Origin: Methanomassiliicoccaceae archaeon
GTDB taxonomy: Archaea > Thermoplasmatota > Thermoplasmata > Methanomassiliicoccales > Methanomethylophilaceae
Assembly (NCBI GenBank): GCA_016282555.1
Contig: JAEEKU010000080.1
Span: 1-17,371 of the forward strand
Reading direction: 5' to 3'
DNA: 17,371 nt
The notes under the pieces are model-generated. The model was not told the origin of the DNA. It searched no databases and worked only from the letters and a program-made list of their open reading frames with translations. The first letter of the stretch is position 1; the number at the start of each line of letters is the position of its first letter. A program made the translations under genes and the position numbers. Shown here piece by piece: positions 7,158 through 12,751 of the stretch.

Positions 7158-9041
7158 TTACTGGTTTATCACCGATCTGACGCTTTCGGCCAGGCGATCC
7201 GCGTTCAGATCCTCCAGCCGGAAGTATGTTCCGTCGAGAACTTCGGCGAGACGCTCCGCCTTATCGAACCTGATGAAGCGGGCGCTGGCGTCTATGACTA
7301 TCCATTTTACCTGGGGGATAGCCAGATCCTCCGCGAGTTCGAGAGCTTCTTTGACCGCGTCCGAACCCTCTTTGAGGGGAACGTTGGCATGGCCGTCGGT
7401 GATCAGCACGATGTAGCACATCTCCCCCTTGTGCGATCTGGAATACGATGTCATGTATTCATTGACAGTAACCAGAGCTTCCGAGAGCGGAGTTTTTCCT
7501 CCTGTCGGCAGTTCCTCCAGTTTGCGGTAGCTGTATTCCACCGAGCGGGTGGGGGGAAGAACGAGTTCCGCCGAACTGCGCCTGAAAGCCATCATTCCTA
7601 TGCGGTCCCTTTTGACGTAGCTGTCCCTCAGCATCGAAAGCACGGCGCCCTTTACGGCGGCCATTCTCTTCCGGACGCCCAGAGACCCGCTGGCATCGAC
7701 AAGAAACAGTATGGTGCATCCTGCGCGCATAAAACGGACTTTCTCGCGTATATCCTGTTTCTGTATGTTAAACGCTAGATCGGTATGTTCCCTTGTTCTC
7801 TGATAAGGAGCAGCGGCTCTCACGGTGGCGTCGAAAGCGAGATCCCTGGTTTTTTCCTTGGGTATTCTGGAGCGGGCGTAGCGTCCGGAAGAATCGGAGG
7901 ACTCGGTCATCATCCTGCGTCCCTTTTTAGCCGACGTTTTCGATATTTTGCGGCGGTCTCCTCCGAGATAATCTATGACCCTGAACTGGTTTCCGATTTC
8001 GAACACCATCTCATCCAGAAACTGCTGGAAGTCCATATCCGGAGGGGGCTCCTCGCTGCTGTCGCTGTCATCCTCCTGCTGATCGTCTTCCTGATCGTTA
8101 TCGTCCGGAGGCGTGTCGTCGTCTTCGGGAAGATCGTCGTCCTGCTCTTCCTGCTCCGGGGGTTCCGGAGGGGGCGGCGGAGGAGGCTCCTGGGAATAGT
8201 TCCGTCTGTGGGCCAGACATAGCATCGCCGCCTCTTCGACATCTTTTTTCATAACCTCGTCACGTCCGGAGAGGGCGGCCAGGGTTTTCGCCGTGTTTAT
8301 AAGGGCCAGATCTCCGCGGTATCCGTCTGCGGCGACCTTTACCGACAGCTCCACGGCCATGCTCATCAGGGCCTCCGACATCTCCACCAGAGGAAGGATC
8401 TTCACGGCGCGCCCGGTTTCCGAAGAGAGTTTGTCTTCTTCCTGCTTGTACAGTTCTCTGAAATGATCCGGATCCGAAAAGAACTGATCGTTGCGTCTCA
8501 GAATCTCTTCCCGTTTATCCTCGGGAAAATCCGCATAGGCGCACAGATCGAAGCGGTCCAGGGCGTGAGAGCTTATATCCGAATCCTCCGGATTCATCGT
8601 GGCGACCAGACATACGTCTGCAGTATATTCTGACGATATCCCCTCTCTTTCCAGAACCACTCTTCCCTCGAGAACGGAATTGAGAAGGGCCATCAGAATT
8701 CTCTGATCCATGAGGTTTATATCGTCGACGTAGAGGATCCCTCCGTCCGCTTCCGCTATAAGCCCTTTTCTTATCGCGGGTTTCCCGTCCCGCACCGTAG
8801 CGTCTATATCCATTCCGCCGAAAAGGTGCTCCTCGGAGACGTTCACCGGGATGTTCACCAGATGTTTCCCGGTGATGTCCGGAAGAGATCTGGCCAGAAC
8901 CGTTTTGGCGGTTCCTTTGGTTCCCCTTATGAGAACGGTTTTGATCTGAGGGCATACCAGCATGCACCTCAGCGCTTTTTTGGCATCTTCCATGCCGATG
9001 ACGGCGGAAAACGGAAACGGCTTCAGATCATACTGAGGCAT
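7158..9041 (-). CDS. chlD: ChlD/BchD-type chelatase subunit (AAA+ plus VWA)
   Basis: A 627-residue partner of CobN/ChlH in class I chelatases. Residues ~10-280 form an AAA+ module with intact Walker A GTKGTAKT (40-47), Walker B ILYVDD (102-107), TMNPED (148-153) and LDRFDL (161-166). Residues 285-335 are a low-complexity linker of proline then aspartate/glutamate. Residues ~440-625 are a von Willebrand A domain with MIDAS residues DASGS (449-453), T517 and the ITDGHAN segment (547-553), expected to bind a divalent cation and contact the large subunit. Many ChlD proteins have a degenerate Walker A, so the intact one suggests it may still bind or hydrolyse ATP. The ATG at 9041 lies inside the end of the ChlI gene (19-base overlap), with GGAG eight bases upstream, indicating translational coupling. 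TAA stop is one base from the cobN stop on the other strand. Confidence 0.93.
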   Translation of the reverse strand: MPQYDLKPFPFSAVIGMEDAKKALRCMLVCPQIKTVLIRGTKGTAKTVLARSLPDITGKHLVNIPVNVSEEHLFGGMDIDATVRDGKPAIRKGLIAEADGGILYVDDINLMDQRILMALLNSVLEGRVVLEREGISSEYTADVCLVATMNPEDSDISSHALDRFDLCAYADFPEDKREEILRRNDQFFSDPDHFRELYKQEEDKLSSETGRAVKILPLVEMSEALMSMAVELSVKVAADGYRGDLALINTAKTLAALSGRDEVMKKDVEEAAMLCLAHRRNYSQEPPPPPPPEPPEQEEQDDDLPEDDDTPPDDNDQEDDQQEDDSDSSEEPPPDMDFQQFLDEMVFEIGNQFRVIDYLGGDRRKISKTSAKKGRRMMTESSDSSGRYARSRIPKEKTRDLAFDATVRAAAPYQRTREHTDLAFNIQKQDIREKVRFMRAGCTILFLVDASGSLGVRKRMAAVKGAVLSMLRDSYVKRDRIGMMAFRRSSAELVLPPTRSVEYSYRKLEELPTGGKTPLSEALVTVNEYMTSYSRSHKGEMCYIVLITDGHANVPLKEGSDAVKEALELAEDLAIPQVKWIVIDASARFIRFDKAERLAEVLDGTYFRLEDLNADRLAESVRSVINQ

Positions 9042-10048
9042 TTCTCGAGCTCCTCATCATCGAAGACGGCTTCTTCGAAGGGTCTGCGGCGCATGCGGTG
9101 CGAAAGGACCAGAGGAGCGACTTCTCTTATATCGTCTCCGGTAACGTATTTCCGGCCTTCGAAAGCCGCGTTGGCTCTGGCCGATTTCAGCATAGTGATA
9201 TCCGCCCTGTGTCCGTCGATTCCGTAAGAGGACGTGATGGAGACTATCGCTTTGATGATCGAATCATCGGTTACGACCTCCGGCAGGATTTCCGCGGCTT
9301 TCATGAGTTTTTCGCAAAGCGCCTCGGAATCCGCGCGGCATTTTTCGGTGTATTTACTCGGATCGGAATCGAATTCGATTCTGCGTTTGACGACTTCCAT
9401 GCGCATATCGGTATCCTTATCCCCTTTGACGTCGACCGAAAGGCCGAAACGATCCAGAAGCTGGGGCCTGAGCTCGCCCTCCTCCGGATTCATGGTACCG
9501 ACCAGGATAAATCTGGACGGGTGCGAGAACGAGATCCCTTCCCTCTCGACGTAGTTCACTCCCATCGCGGCGGAATCCAGAAGAAGATCGACGATGTGAT
9601 CGTCCAGAAGGTTGACCTCGTCGACGTAAAGAAGATTCCCGTTAGCCTGCGCGAGGACTCCCGGTTCGAATTTTTTCTGACCCGTTTTGAGAACCTGTTC
9701 GATATCCAGCGTGCCCGCGACGCGGTCTTCGGTGGAACTCAGAGGCAGTTCTACGACGCGCATCCGGACCGTTTCCGAATCCAGTTTTCCTTCCGATTTC
9801 AGTTTTTCGGCGCAATAAGGGCATAAGTTGCCGGGTTTATCGGGATTGCAGTTGAAAACGCATCCTTTTACGGTTTTTCTGAAGGGCAGAACCTGGGACA
9901 GGGAACGGACTGTCGTAGATTTGGCTGTTCCTTTCTCCCCCTTTATCAGGGCGCCGCCGATGCTGGGATCGATCATGTTCAGAATCAGCGCTTTTTTCAT
10001 CGGCTCCTGTCCGACGATAGACACAAACGGGAAGAGTATTTTTTCCAT
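9023..10048 (-). CDS. chlI: ChlI/BchI-type AAA+ chelatase ATPase subunit
   Basis: A 341-residue ATPase motor of a class I metal chelatase, expected to assemble into a ring with the ChlD-like product of the next gene and drive metal insertion by the CobN-like subunit. Visible motifs: Walker A GEKGTAKS (37-44), Walker B LLYVDE (139-144), TMNPEEGELRPQLLDRFGL (sensor 1 through the arginine at 200) and SHRMRRRPFE near the C-terminus. A four-cysteine insertion follows the first helix: C63, C67, C76 and C79 (GCVFNCNPDKPGNLCPYC), a likely metal-binding knuckle. Length is normal for ChlI. It is first in a two-gene unit, its last 19 bases overlapping chlD. The same fold family includes the YifB/ComM proteins, but adjacency to a VWA-bearing ChlD and to cobN makes the chelatase role the better reading. 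Confidence 0.93.
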   Translation of the reverse strand: MEKILFPFVSIVGQEPMKKALILNMIDPSIGGALIKGEKGTAKSTTVRSLSQVLPFRKTVKGCVFNCNPDKPGNLCPYCAEKLKSEGKLDSETVRMRVVELPLSSTEDRVAGTLDIEQVLKTGQKKFEPGVLAQANGNLLYVDEVNLLDDHIVDLLLDSAAMGVNYVEREGISFSHPSRFILVGTMNPEEGELRPQLLDRFGLSVDVKGDKDTDMRMEVVKRRIEFDSDPSKYTEKCRADSEALCEKLMKAAEILPEVVTDDSIIKAIVSITSSYGIDGHRADITMLKSARANAAFEGRKYVTGDDIREVAPLVLSHRMRRRPFEEAVFDDEELEKCLSMI

Positions 10049-10064
10049 TGGGATACCATTTGGC

Positions 10065-10092
10065 TAATATACCCAAGTATGATAAATAATGT
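10065..10092 (-). promoter_or_regulatory. Promoter of the chlI-chlD unit
   Basis: On the minus strand two A+T elements precede the ATG at 10048: TTATTTAT near 10083-10090 and TATATTAG at 10065-10072. The first predicts a leader of under ten bases; the second would need an unusually short spacing. No convincing Shine-Dalgarno precedes the ATG, which fits a near-leaderless message. Confidence 0.4.
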
Positions 10093-10137
10093 AGTGTCCG
10101 TCAGAATCCGATCCGGCGGCCGGCAGTAAGCGAAAGG

Positions 10138-10155
10138 CCCCGGGACGGCCCGGGG
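10138..10155 (-). terminator. GC-rich hairpin after the flavoprotein gene
   Basis: Perfect seven-base-pair arms CCCCGGG (10138-10144) and CCCGGGG (10149-10155) flank an ACGG loop, ten bases beyond the TGA of the flavoprotein gene on the minus strand. No T run follows in that direction, so it may act as a 3' end-stabilising structure instead of a terminator. It separates this gene from chlI, which lies in the same direction. Confidence 0.4.
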
Positions 10156-10165
10156 GTTGATAAAA

Positions 10166-10711
10166 TCAGAATTTCTTTCCGATTTCCGCTGCGGCTTTGA
10201 GAATATCGGGGTTTTTGGCAGCGTAATCGGGAGCGTTCGCGGTAACCATCGCGATTTTTCCGACAGGTGCGAATTTGAAGAAATTGACGAACCTGCCCTC
10301 GATCTGATCGGCGAGTTCCTGGGCTCCGCCGGATCCGGCAGCGGTAACGACAGCGACTTTCTTGCCTTTCTCGATGAAGAGATTGAACGCGGGATCGAGG
10401 AACGAAAACATCCTGTCCTCGAAAATCCTGTACTGGGCGCAAGGCTGTCCGAAATATACCGGAGCGGAGACGATGATCCCCTCGGATGATTTCACGGCTT
10501 CCAGAAGTTCGCGGATATCGTCTTTCTGGACGCAATTTCCGGATTTTTTGCATCCGAAACAGGAGATGCATCCGTTTTTGTTCTGCATCTTGCTTACGTT
10601 GAAGAATTTGACGTCTTTTCCGTTAGCCTTGGCGGATTCCGCGATTGCGTTTACGACTGTTTCGCAGTTCGCTCCGCTGCGGGGACTTGTCAGGATTGCT
10701 ACTATCGACAT
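10166..10711 (-). CDS. Iron-sulfur flavoprotein (NADPH-dependent FMN reductase-like fold)
   Basis: A 181-residue flavodoxin-fold redox protein. The N-terminus MSIVAILTSPRSGANCETVV is the phosphate-binding loop for FMN. Next comes a compact cysteine motif, C48-x2-C51-x2-C54-x5-C60 (GCISCFGCKKSGNC), as in the Isf family of methanogens, where it ligates a [4Fe-4S] cluster. The segments EGIIVSAPVYFGQPCAQYRIFEDR and VVTAAGSGG complete the flavin site. Isf proteins are soluble and have been linked to electron transfer and oxygen/peroxide detoxification; the electron donor here is unknown. It is divergent from an HxlR-type regulator 97 bases away, a common arrangement for oxidoreductases controlled by that family. 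ATG 10711 is followed immediately by the family sequence and there is no better start. TGA stop. Confidence 0.85.
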   Translation of the reverse strand: MSIVAILTSPRSGANCETVVNAIAESAKANGKDVKFFNVSKMQNKNGCISCFGCKKSGNCVQKDDIRELLEAVKSSEGIIVSAPVYFGQPCAQYRIFEDRMFSFLDPAFNLFIEKGKKVAVVTAAGSGGAQELADQIEGRFVNFFKFAPVGKIAMVTANAPDYAAKNPDILKAAAEIGKKF

Positions 10712-10732
10712 AATAAATACCAGGTTACCAAA

Positions 10733-10755
10733 AGTAATTAAAGTATTTAATAACT
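10733..10755. promoter_or_regulatory. Imperfect palindrome in the isf-hxlR divergent promoter region
   Basis: Arms AGTAATTAAA (10733-10742) and TTTAATAACT (10746-10755) are complementary at nine of ten positions around a three-base centre. It lies 22 bases upstream of the flavoprotein start and overlaps A+T sequence that could be its TATA box. HxlR dimers bind such inverted repeats, so this is a candidate operator; binding is inference. Confidence 0.35.
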
Positions 10756-10779
10756 GCCGGGTTCTTTTCTTCTCAAATT

Positions 10780-10789
10780 ATTTATAAAC
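10780..10789 (+). promoter_or_regulatory. TATA box of the HxlR-type regulator gene
   Basis: TTTATAAAC is centred ~24 bases ahead of the ATG at 10809, predicting a leaderless or nearly leaderless transcript. The same A+T block could also serve the divergent flavoprotein gene. Confidence 0.4.
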
Positions 10790-10808
10790 ATATCAGAATG
10801 GAAGATTC

Positions 10809-11162
10809 ATGCCTGCAGTGATACCGGATAACCGTGCCGCATGCCCCCTTGATGCGGTGATGTCCCTGATAGAGGGGCGCTGGTAACCCACTCTCATCTG
10901 CAGGCTGTACGTCAAAGGCCCCATGAGGTTTTCAGAGATTATGGCCGCGACGCCCGGTCTCTCGTCCAAAGTCCTCTCGTCCCAACTGAAGGAAATGGAG
11001 TCGGACGGTCTGGTTGCCAGAATCGCCGCAGAAACTGGGAAGACGTCGCTGTACTGTCTCACGCCGCTTTCCGAATCTCTCATTCCCGTATTGCAGACTA
11101 TGGCCGAATGGGGGCTCAGGAATCTGTATCCGGGTTTCGTCAGGATAGAAGACTGTCAGTGA
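10809..11162 (+). pseudogene. HxlR-family winged-helix regulator interrupted by an in-frame TAA
   Basis: Reading from ATG 10809 gives MPAVIPDNRAACPLDAVMSL, then IEGRW, a TAA at 10884-10886 (codon 26), then PTLICRLYVKGPMRFSEIM and a normal HxlR domain to the TGA at 11160-11162. The typical HxlR start is CP...L..GKW(K/T)..IL..L..GP.RF.EI, so sequence on both sides of the stop is conserved and in one frame. The stop replaces a single residue, often K or T. A one-base change such as AAA to TAA would explain it. TAA is not the pyrrolysine codon. A restart at ATG 10923 would give a 79-residue product with the recognition helix and wing but without the first helix. The family cysteine (C12, in ACPL) lies upstream of the stop. 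TATA position and GGAAGA at 10800-10805 support 10809 as the original start. A recent nonsense mutation or a sequencing error are the alternatives. Confidence 0.8.
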
Positions 11163-11170
11163 TTTTTTTT
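11163..11170 (+). terminator. Oligo-T terminator between convergent genes
   Basis: Eight T follow directly on the TGA of the HxlR-type gene. The last two, with the next A, form the TAA stop of the convergent small gene, the same arrangement as at 2648-2656. Confidence 0.55.
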
Positions 11171-11516
11171 AATCGGATAATCCGGCTTCCGAATCATCTT
11201 CTATGAACTTTATGGATACATCTCTTTTGAGGCCTAGTCCTCCCGCGACTTCGATAGCTTTGATCATGGCGGAAGGAACCGGACAGGCAGTGTGAGGTAT
11301 CGGAGTTTCCTGAGCAAGTCTGTATATTTCCGATTTATAGAATTCGGATTCGACTTCCGAGTAGGGGCTCACGGGCTCCAGTTTCCAGGACAGCTTCAGG
11401 ATGTCGGGGCAGTCGCTCTTAATGTCCAGCTCCACCATGCCGGTTTCGTTCTCGACGGCTGTTATGAGAGTCTTCATTTTGCAGACTCCGGCATCGACGC
11501 ATACTTTGCAGTTCAC
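11169..11516 (-). CDS. Small conserved protein, DUF6951-like
   Basis: A 115-residue protein of unknown function. It matches, from memory, the small family called DUF6951 found in methanogens and clostridia. Conserved points are an N-terminal cysteine-bearing strand (VDAGVCKMKTLITA), an S-D-C-P segment (C36), and the C-terminal HTACPVPSAMIKAIEVAGGL (H75, C78) followed by a strand-like DVSIKF. The start is a GTG at 11516; the next ATG (codon 14) would remove the family's first strand, so GTG is preferred. On the minus strand ATTAAAAT (11544-11551) lies ~30 bases ahead, which fits a leaderless GTG message. Five cysteines (positions 3, 6, 12, 36, 78) and a histidine could bind metal, but no known motif fits exactly. 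It is a lone gene converging on the HxlR-type locus; no functional inference from context. Confidence 0.75.
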   Translation of the reverse strand: MNCKVCVDAGVCKMKTLITAVENETGMVELDIKSDCPDILKLSWKLEPVSPYSEVESEFYKSEIYRLAQETPIPHTACPVPSAMIKAIEVAGGLGLKRDVSIKFIEDDSEAGLSD

Positions 11517-11666
11517 GGTATCGGAAGAGAAATCCCGGGGAAGATTTTAATGATTCGGATTGCTGCGGGGAAAACGGCAGCGGCGCAGCATCCGGCCCCG
11601 CAGGATCCTCAGCGGAGCTGCCTGTATCGTCCCGATGGTCCTCCAAAAAGATAATGATATATATAA

Positions 11667-11686
11667 TTGGATTAAAAAGTATCCAA
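11667..11686. promoter_or_regulatory. Inverted repeat TTGGAT-N8-ATCCAA
   Basis: Perfect six-base arms separated by eight bases. It lies about 300 bases upstream of mtaC in the A+T-rich region. Size and symmetry fit a dimeric regulator site, but no regulator can be named. Confidence 0.35.
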
Positions 11687-11709
11687 CTGGATCCGATGGA
11701 TGATACTAT

Positions 11710-11731
11710 TGTATAATTTGATAATTATACA
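11710..11731. promoter_or_regulatory. Inverted repeat with 8-bp arms (TGTATAAT-N6-ATTATACA)
   Basis: Eight perfectly complementary bases on each side of the spacer TTGATA, 22 bases in all. The TTGATA element recurs at 11732-11737. It is a candidate operator upstream of the methanol operon. In so A+T-rich a sequence shorter palindromes arise by chance, but an 8-bp perfect arm is notable. Confidence 0.45.
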
Positions 11732-11882
11732 TTGATACATCCTGATATACAATAATCAATAATATAAATAATAACCGATTATCTGATTTTAGTTAGAATA
11801 GCCAGTAAAAAAAATCACCGAATATTTACCAATGATCCAATACTAAAAAAATCTATAATAATTAATAACAATCTTTAAATAT

Positions 11883-11927
11883 TTTATAAATAAAATATGA
11901 GTCAAAATTTTTCGAATAAGATATAAA
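11883..11927 (+). promoter_or_regulatory. Candidate promoters of mtaCB
   Basis: TTTATAAAT (11883-11891) predicts a start near 11911 and a leader of ~57 nt. GATATAAA (11920-11927) predicts a start near 11950 and a leader of under 20 nt. Only the first would place the whole hairpin at 11948-11963 in the mRNA. Confidence 0.45.
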
Positions 11928-11947
11928 CTGGAATAATCATATTACAT

Positions 11948-11963
11948 CCACCAAATATGGTGG
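11948..11963 (+). promoter_or_regulatory. Start-proximal hairpin covering the mtaC ribosome binding site
   Basis: Six-base-pair perfect stem CCACCA (11948-11953) / TGGTGG (11958-11963) with an AATA loop, ending four bases before the ATG at 11968. GGTGG is the only Shine-Dalgarno-like sequence here, so the stem would hide it. Control of translation is inference. Confidence 0.45.
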
Positions 11964-11967
11964 TATT

Positions 11968-12750
11968 ATGTTAAGTAAAGAAGGAGCAGATTTCACGAAA
12001 GTGCTTAAGCGCTACGATATCGAGACTCAGGTATCGCTTTCGCCCGAAGAAATGGCTAAGAAACTCCTGCCGTCTGACGAAGTGTTCAGAAAGGTGGCGG
12101 AAGAAGTTCTCTACATGAGATTCAAGACCGTCGGGCCCGTCGTTATGGACGCGCTTAAACAGAGAAATCCTCTTGATGTCATCAATCAGGGCCTCGTTGC
12201 CGGCATGGAAGCCGTCGCGAAACTGTACGCCGAGCACGTGTACTACCTCCCCGAAATCATGATGGCAGCCAAAACCATGGAGATCGGTATCGCTATCGCC
12301 GAGAAGCAGGTTCCCGGCGGAAGAGAGAGCAAAGGAACCGTCGTTATGCACGCTGCCGAGGGAGATCCCCACGACATCGGAAAGAACATCGCGGCCGTGA
12401 TGGTAAGATCTTCAGGATACGACGTCGTCGATATGGGAAGGGATGTGCCCATCACCGACTTCATCGCTAAGGTCGAAGAGGTCAAACCCATGTTCGCCAG
12501 CGGAACCGCCCTCATGACCACTACCATGTCCGCTTTCCCCACCGAAGCTAAAATTCTGAAAGAAAAGGGAATCGAAATCCCGCTTATGGGATGCGGAGGG
12601 GCCGTCAACAGAGAATTTGCGAACTCATACGATCTTGGTATTTATTCCGAAAAAGCGCCCCAGACTCCTCTCATCGCAGAGAAGATCCGTCAGGGCTACA
12701 CTTGGAAACAGGTTCGTGACGAGTGGGATTCTATTGTGGGGGGTCAGTGA
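11968..12750 (+). CDS. mtaC: Methanol corrinoid protein MtaC
   Basis: A 260-residue corrinoid carrier that accepts the methyl group of methanol from MtaB and passes it on to coenzyme M via MtaA (not in this window). The N-terminal half (residues ~35-115) is the helical cap domain with the NQGLVAGMEAVAKLYAEHVY and YLPEIMMAA signatures. The C-terminal half is a Rossmann-like B12 domain with DPHDIGKN (133-140), giving H135 as lower axial cobalt ligand, one residue off the H136 of Methanosarcina barkeri. The downstream SGTALMTTTMSAF and LMGCGGAVNREFA segments line the corrinoid. Length is normal. ATG 11968 follows the GGTGG motif. The gene ends TGA, one base before the ATG of mtaB, so the pair is a tight operon. 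Cytoplasmic. Other corrinoid proteins (MtmC, MtbC, MttC) are homologous, but the partner gene fixes the substrate as methanol. Confidence 0.96.
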   Translation: MLSKEGADFTKVLKRYDIETQVSLSPEEMAKKLLPSDEVFRKVAEEVLYMRFKTVGPVVMDALKQRNPLDVINQGLVAGMEAVAKLYAEHVYYLPEIMMAAKTMEIGIAIAEKQVPGGRESKGTVVMHAAEGDPHDIGKNIAAVMVRSSGYDVVDMGRDVPITDFIAKVEEVKPMFASGTALMTTTMSAFPTEAKILKEKGIEIPLMGCGGAVNREFANSYDLGIYSEKAPQTPLIAEKIRQGYTWKQVRDEWDSIVGGQ

Positions 12751-12751
12751 A

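Larger units (their letters stand above)
11517..11967. other. Gene-free region upstream of mtaC
   Basis: About 450 bases with no supportable gene on either strand. The left part (roughly 11555-11640) is G+C-rich and full of complementary segments; the right part (11645-11967) is strongly A+T-rich, far above the flanking genes. It contains two perfect inverted repeats, two candidate TATA boxes and a start-proximal hairpin, listed separately. No tRNA cloverleaf or known riboswitch signature was seen. Confidence 0.7.

Noticed and set aside
9098..9826. 242-codon plus-strand frame opposite the ChlI-like gene
   Set aside because: The minus strand carries intact AAA+ motifs; the plus-strand translation matches nothing recognisable.
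10884..10886. Pyrrolysine recoding at the in-frame stop of the HxlR locus
   Set aside because: The codon is TAA; pyrrolysine is inserted at UAG.
11419..11646. 75-codon minus-strand frame upstream of and overlapping the DUF6951-like gene
   Set aside because: Overlaps that gene in another phase and shows no conserved feature.
11645..11967. Origin of replication or CRISPR leader in the A+T-rich region
   Set aside because: No origin-recognition-box-like repeats, no Cdc6/Orc1 gene and no regularly spaced repeats; a promoter region explains it better.
12617..12751. Upstream start for mtaB inside mtaC
   Set aside because: The MtaB family begins at the ATG at 12752, which has a good ribosome binding site, and the zinc-ligand offset to M. 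barkeri is consistent with that start.
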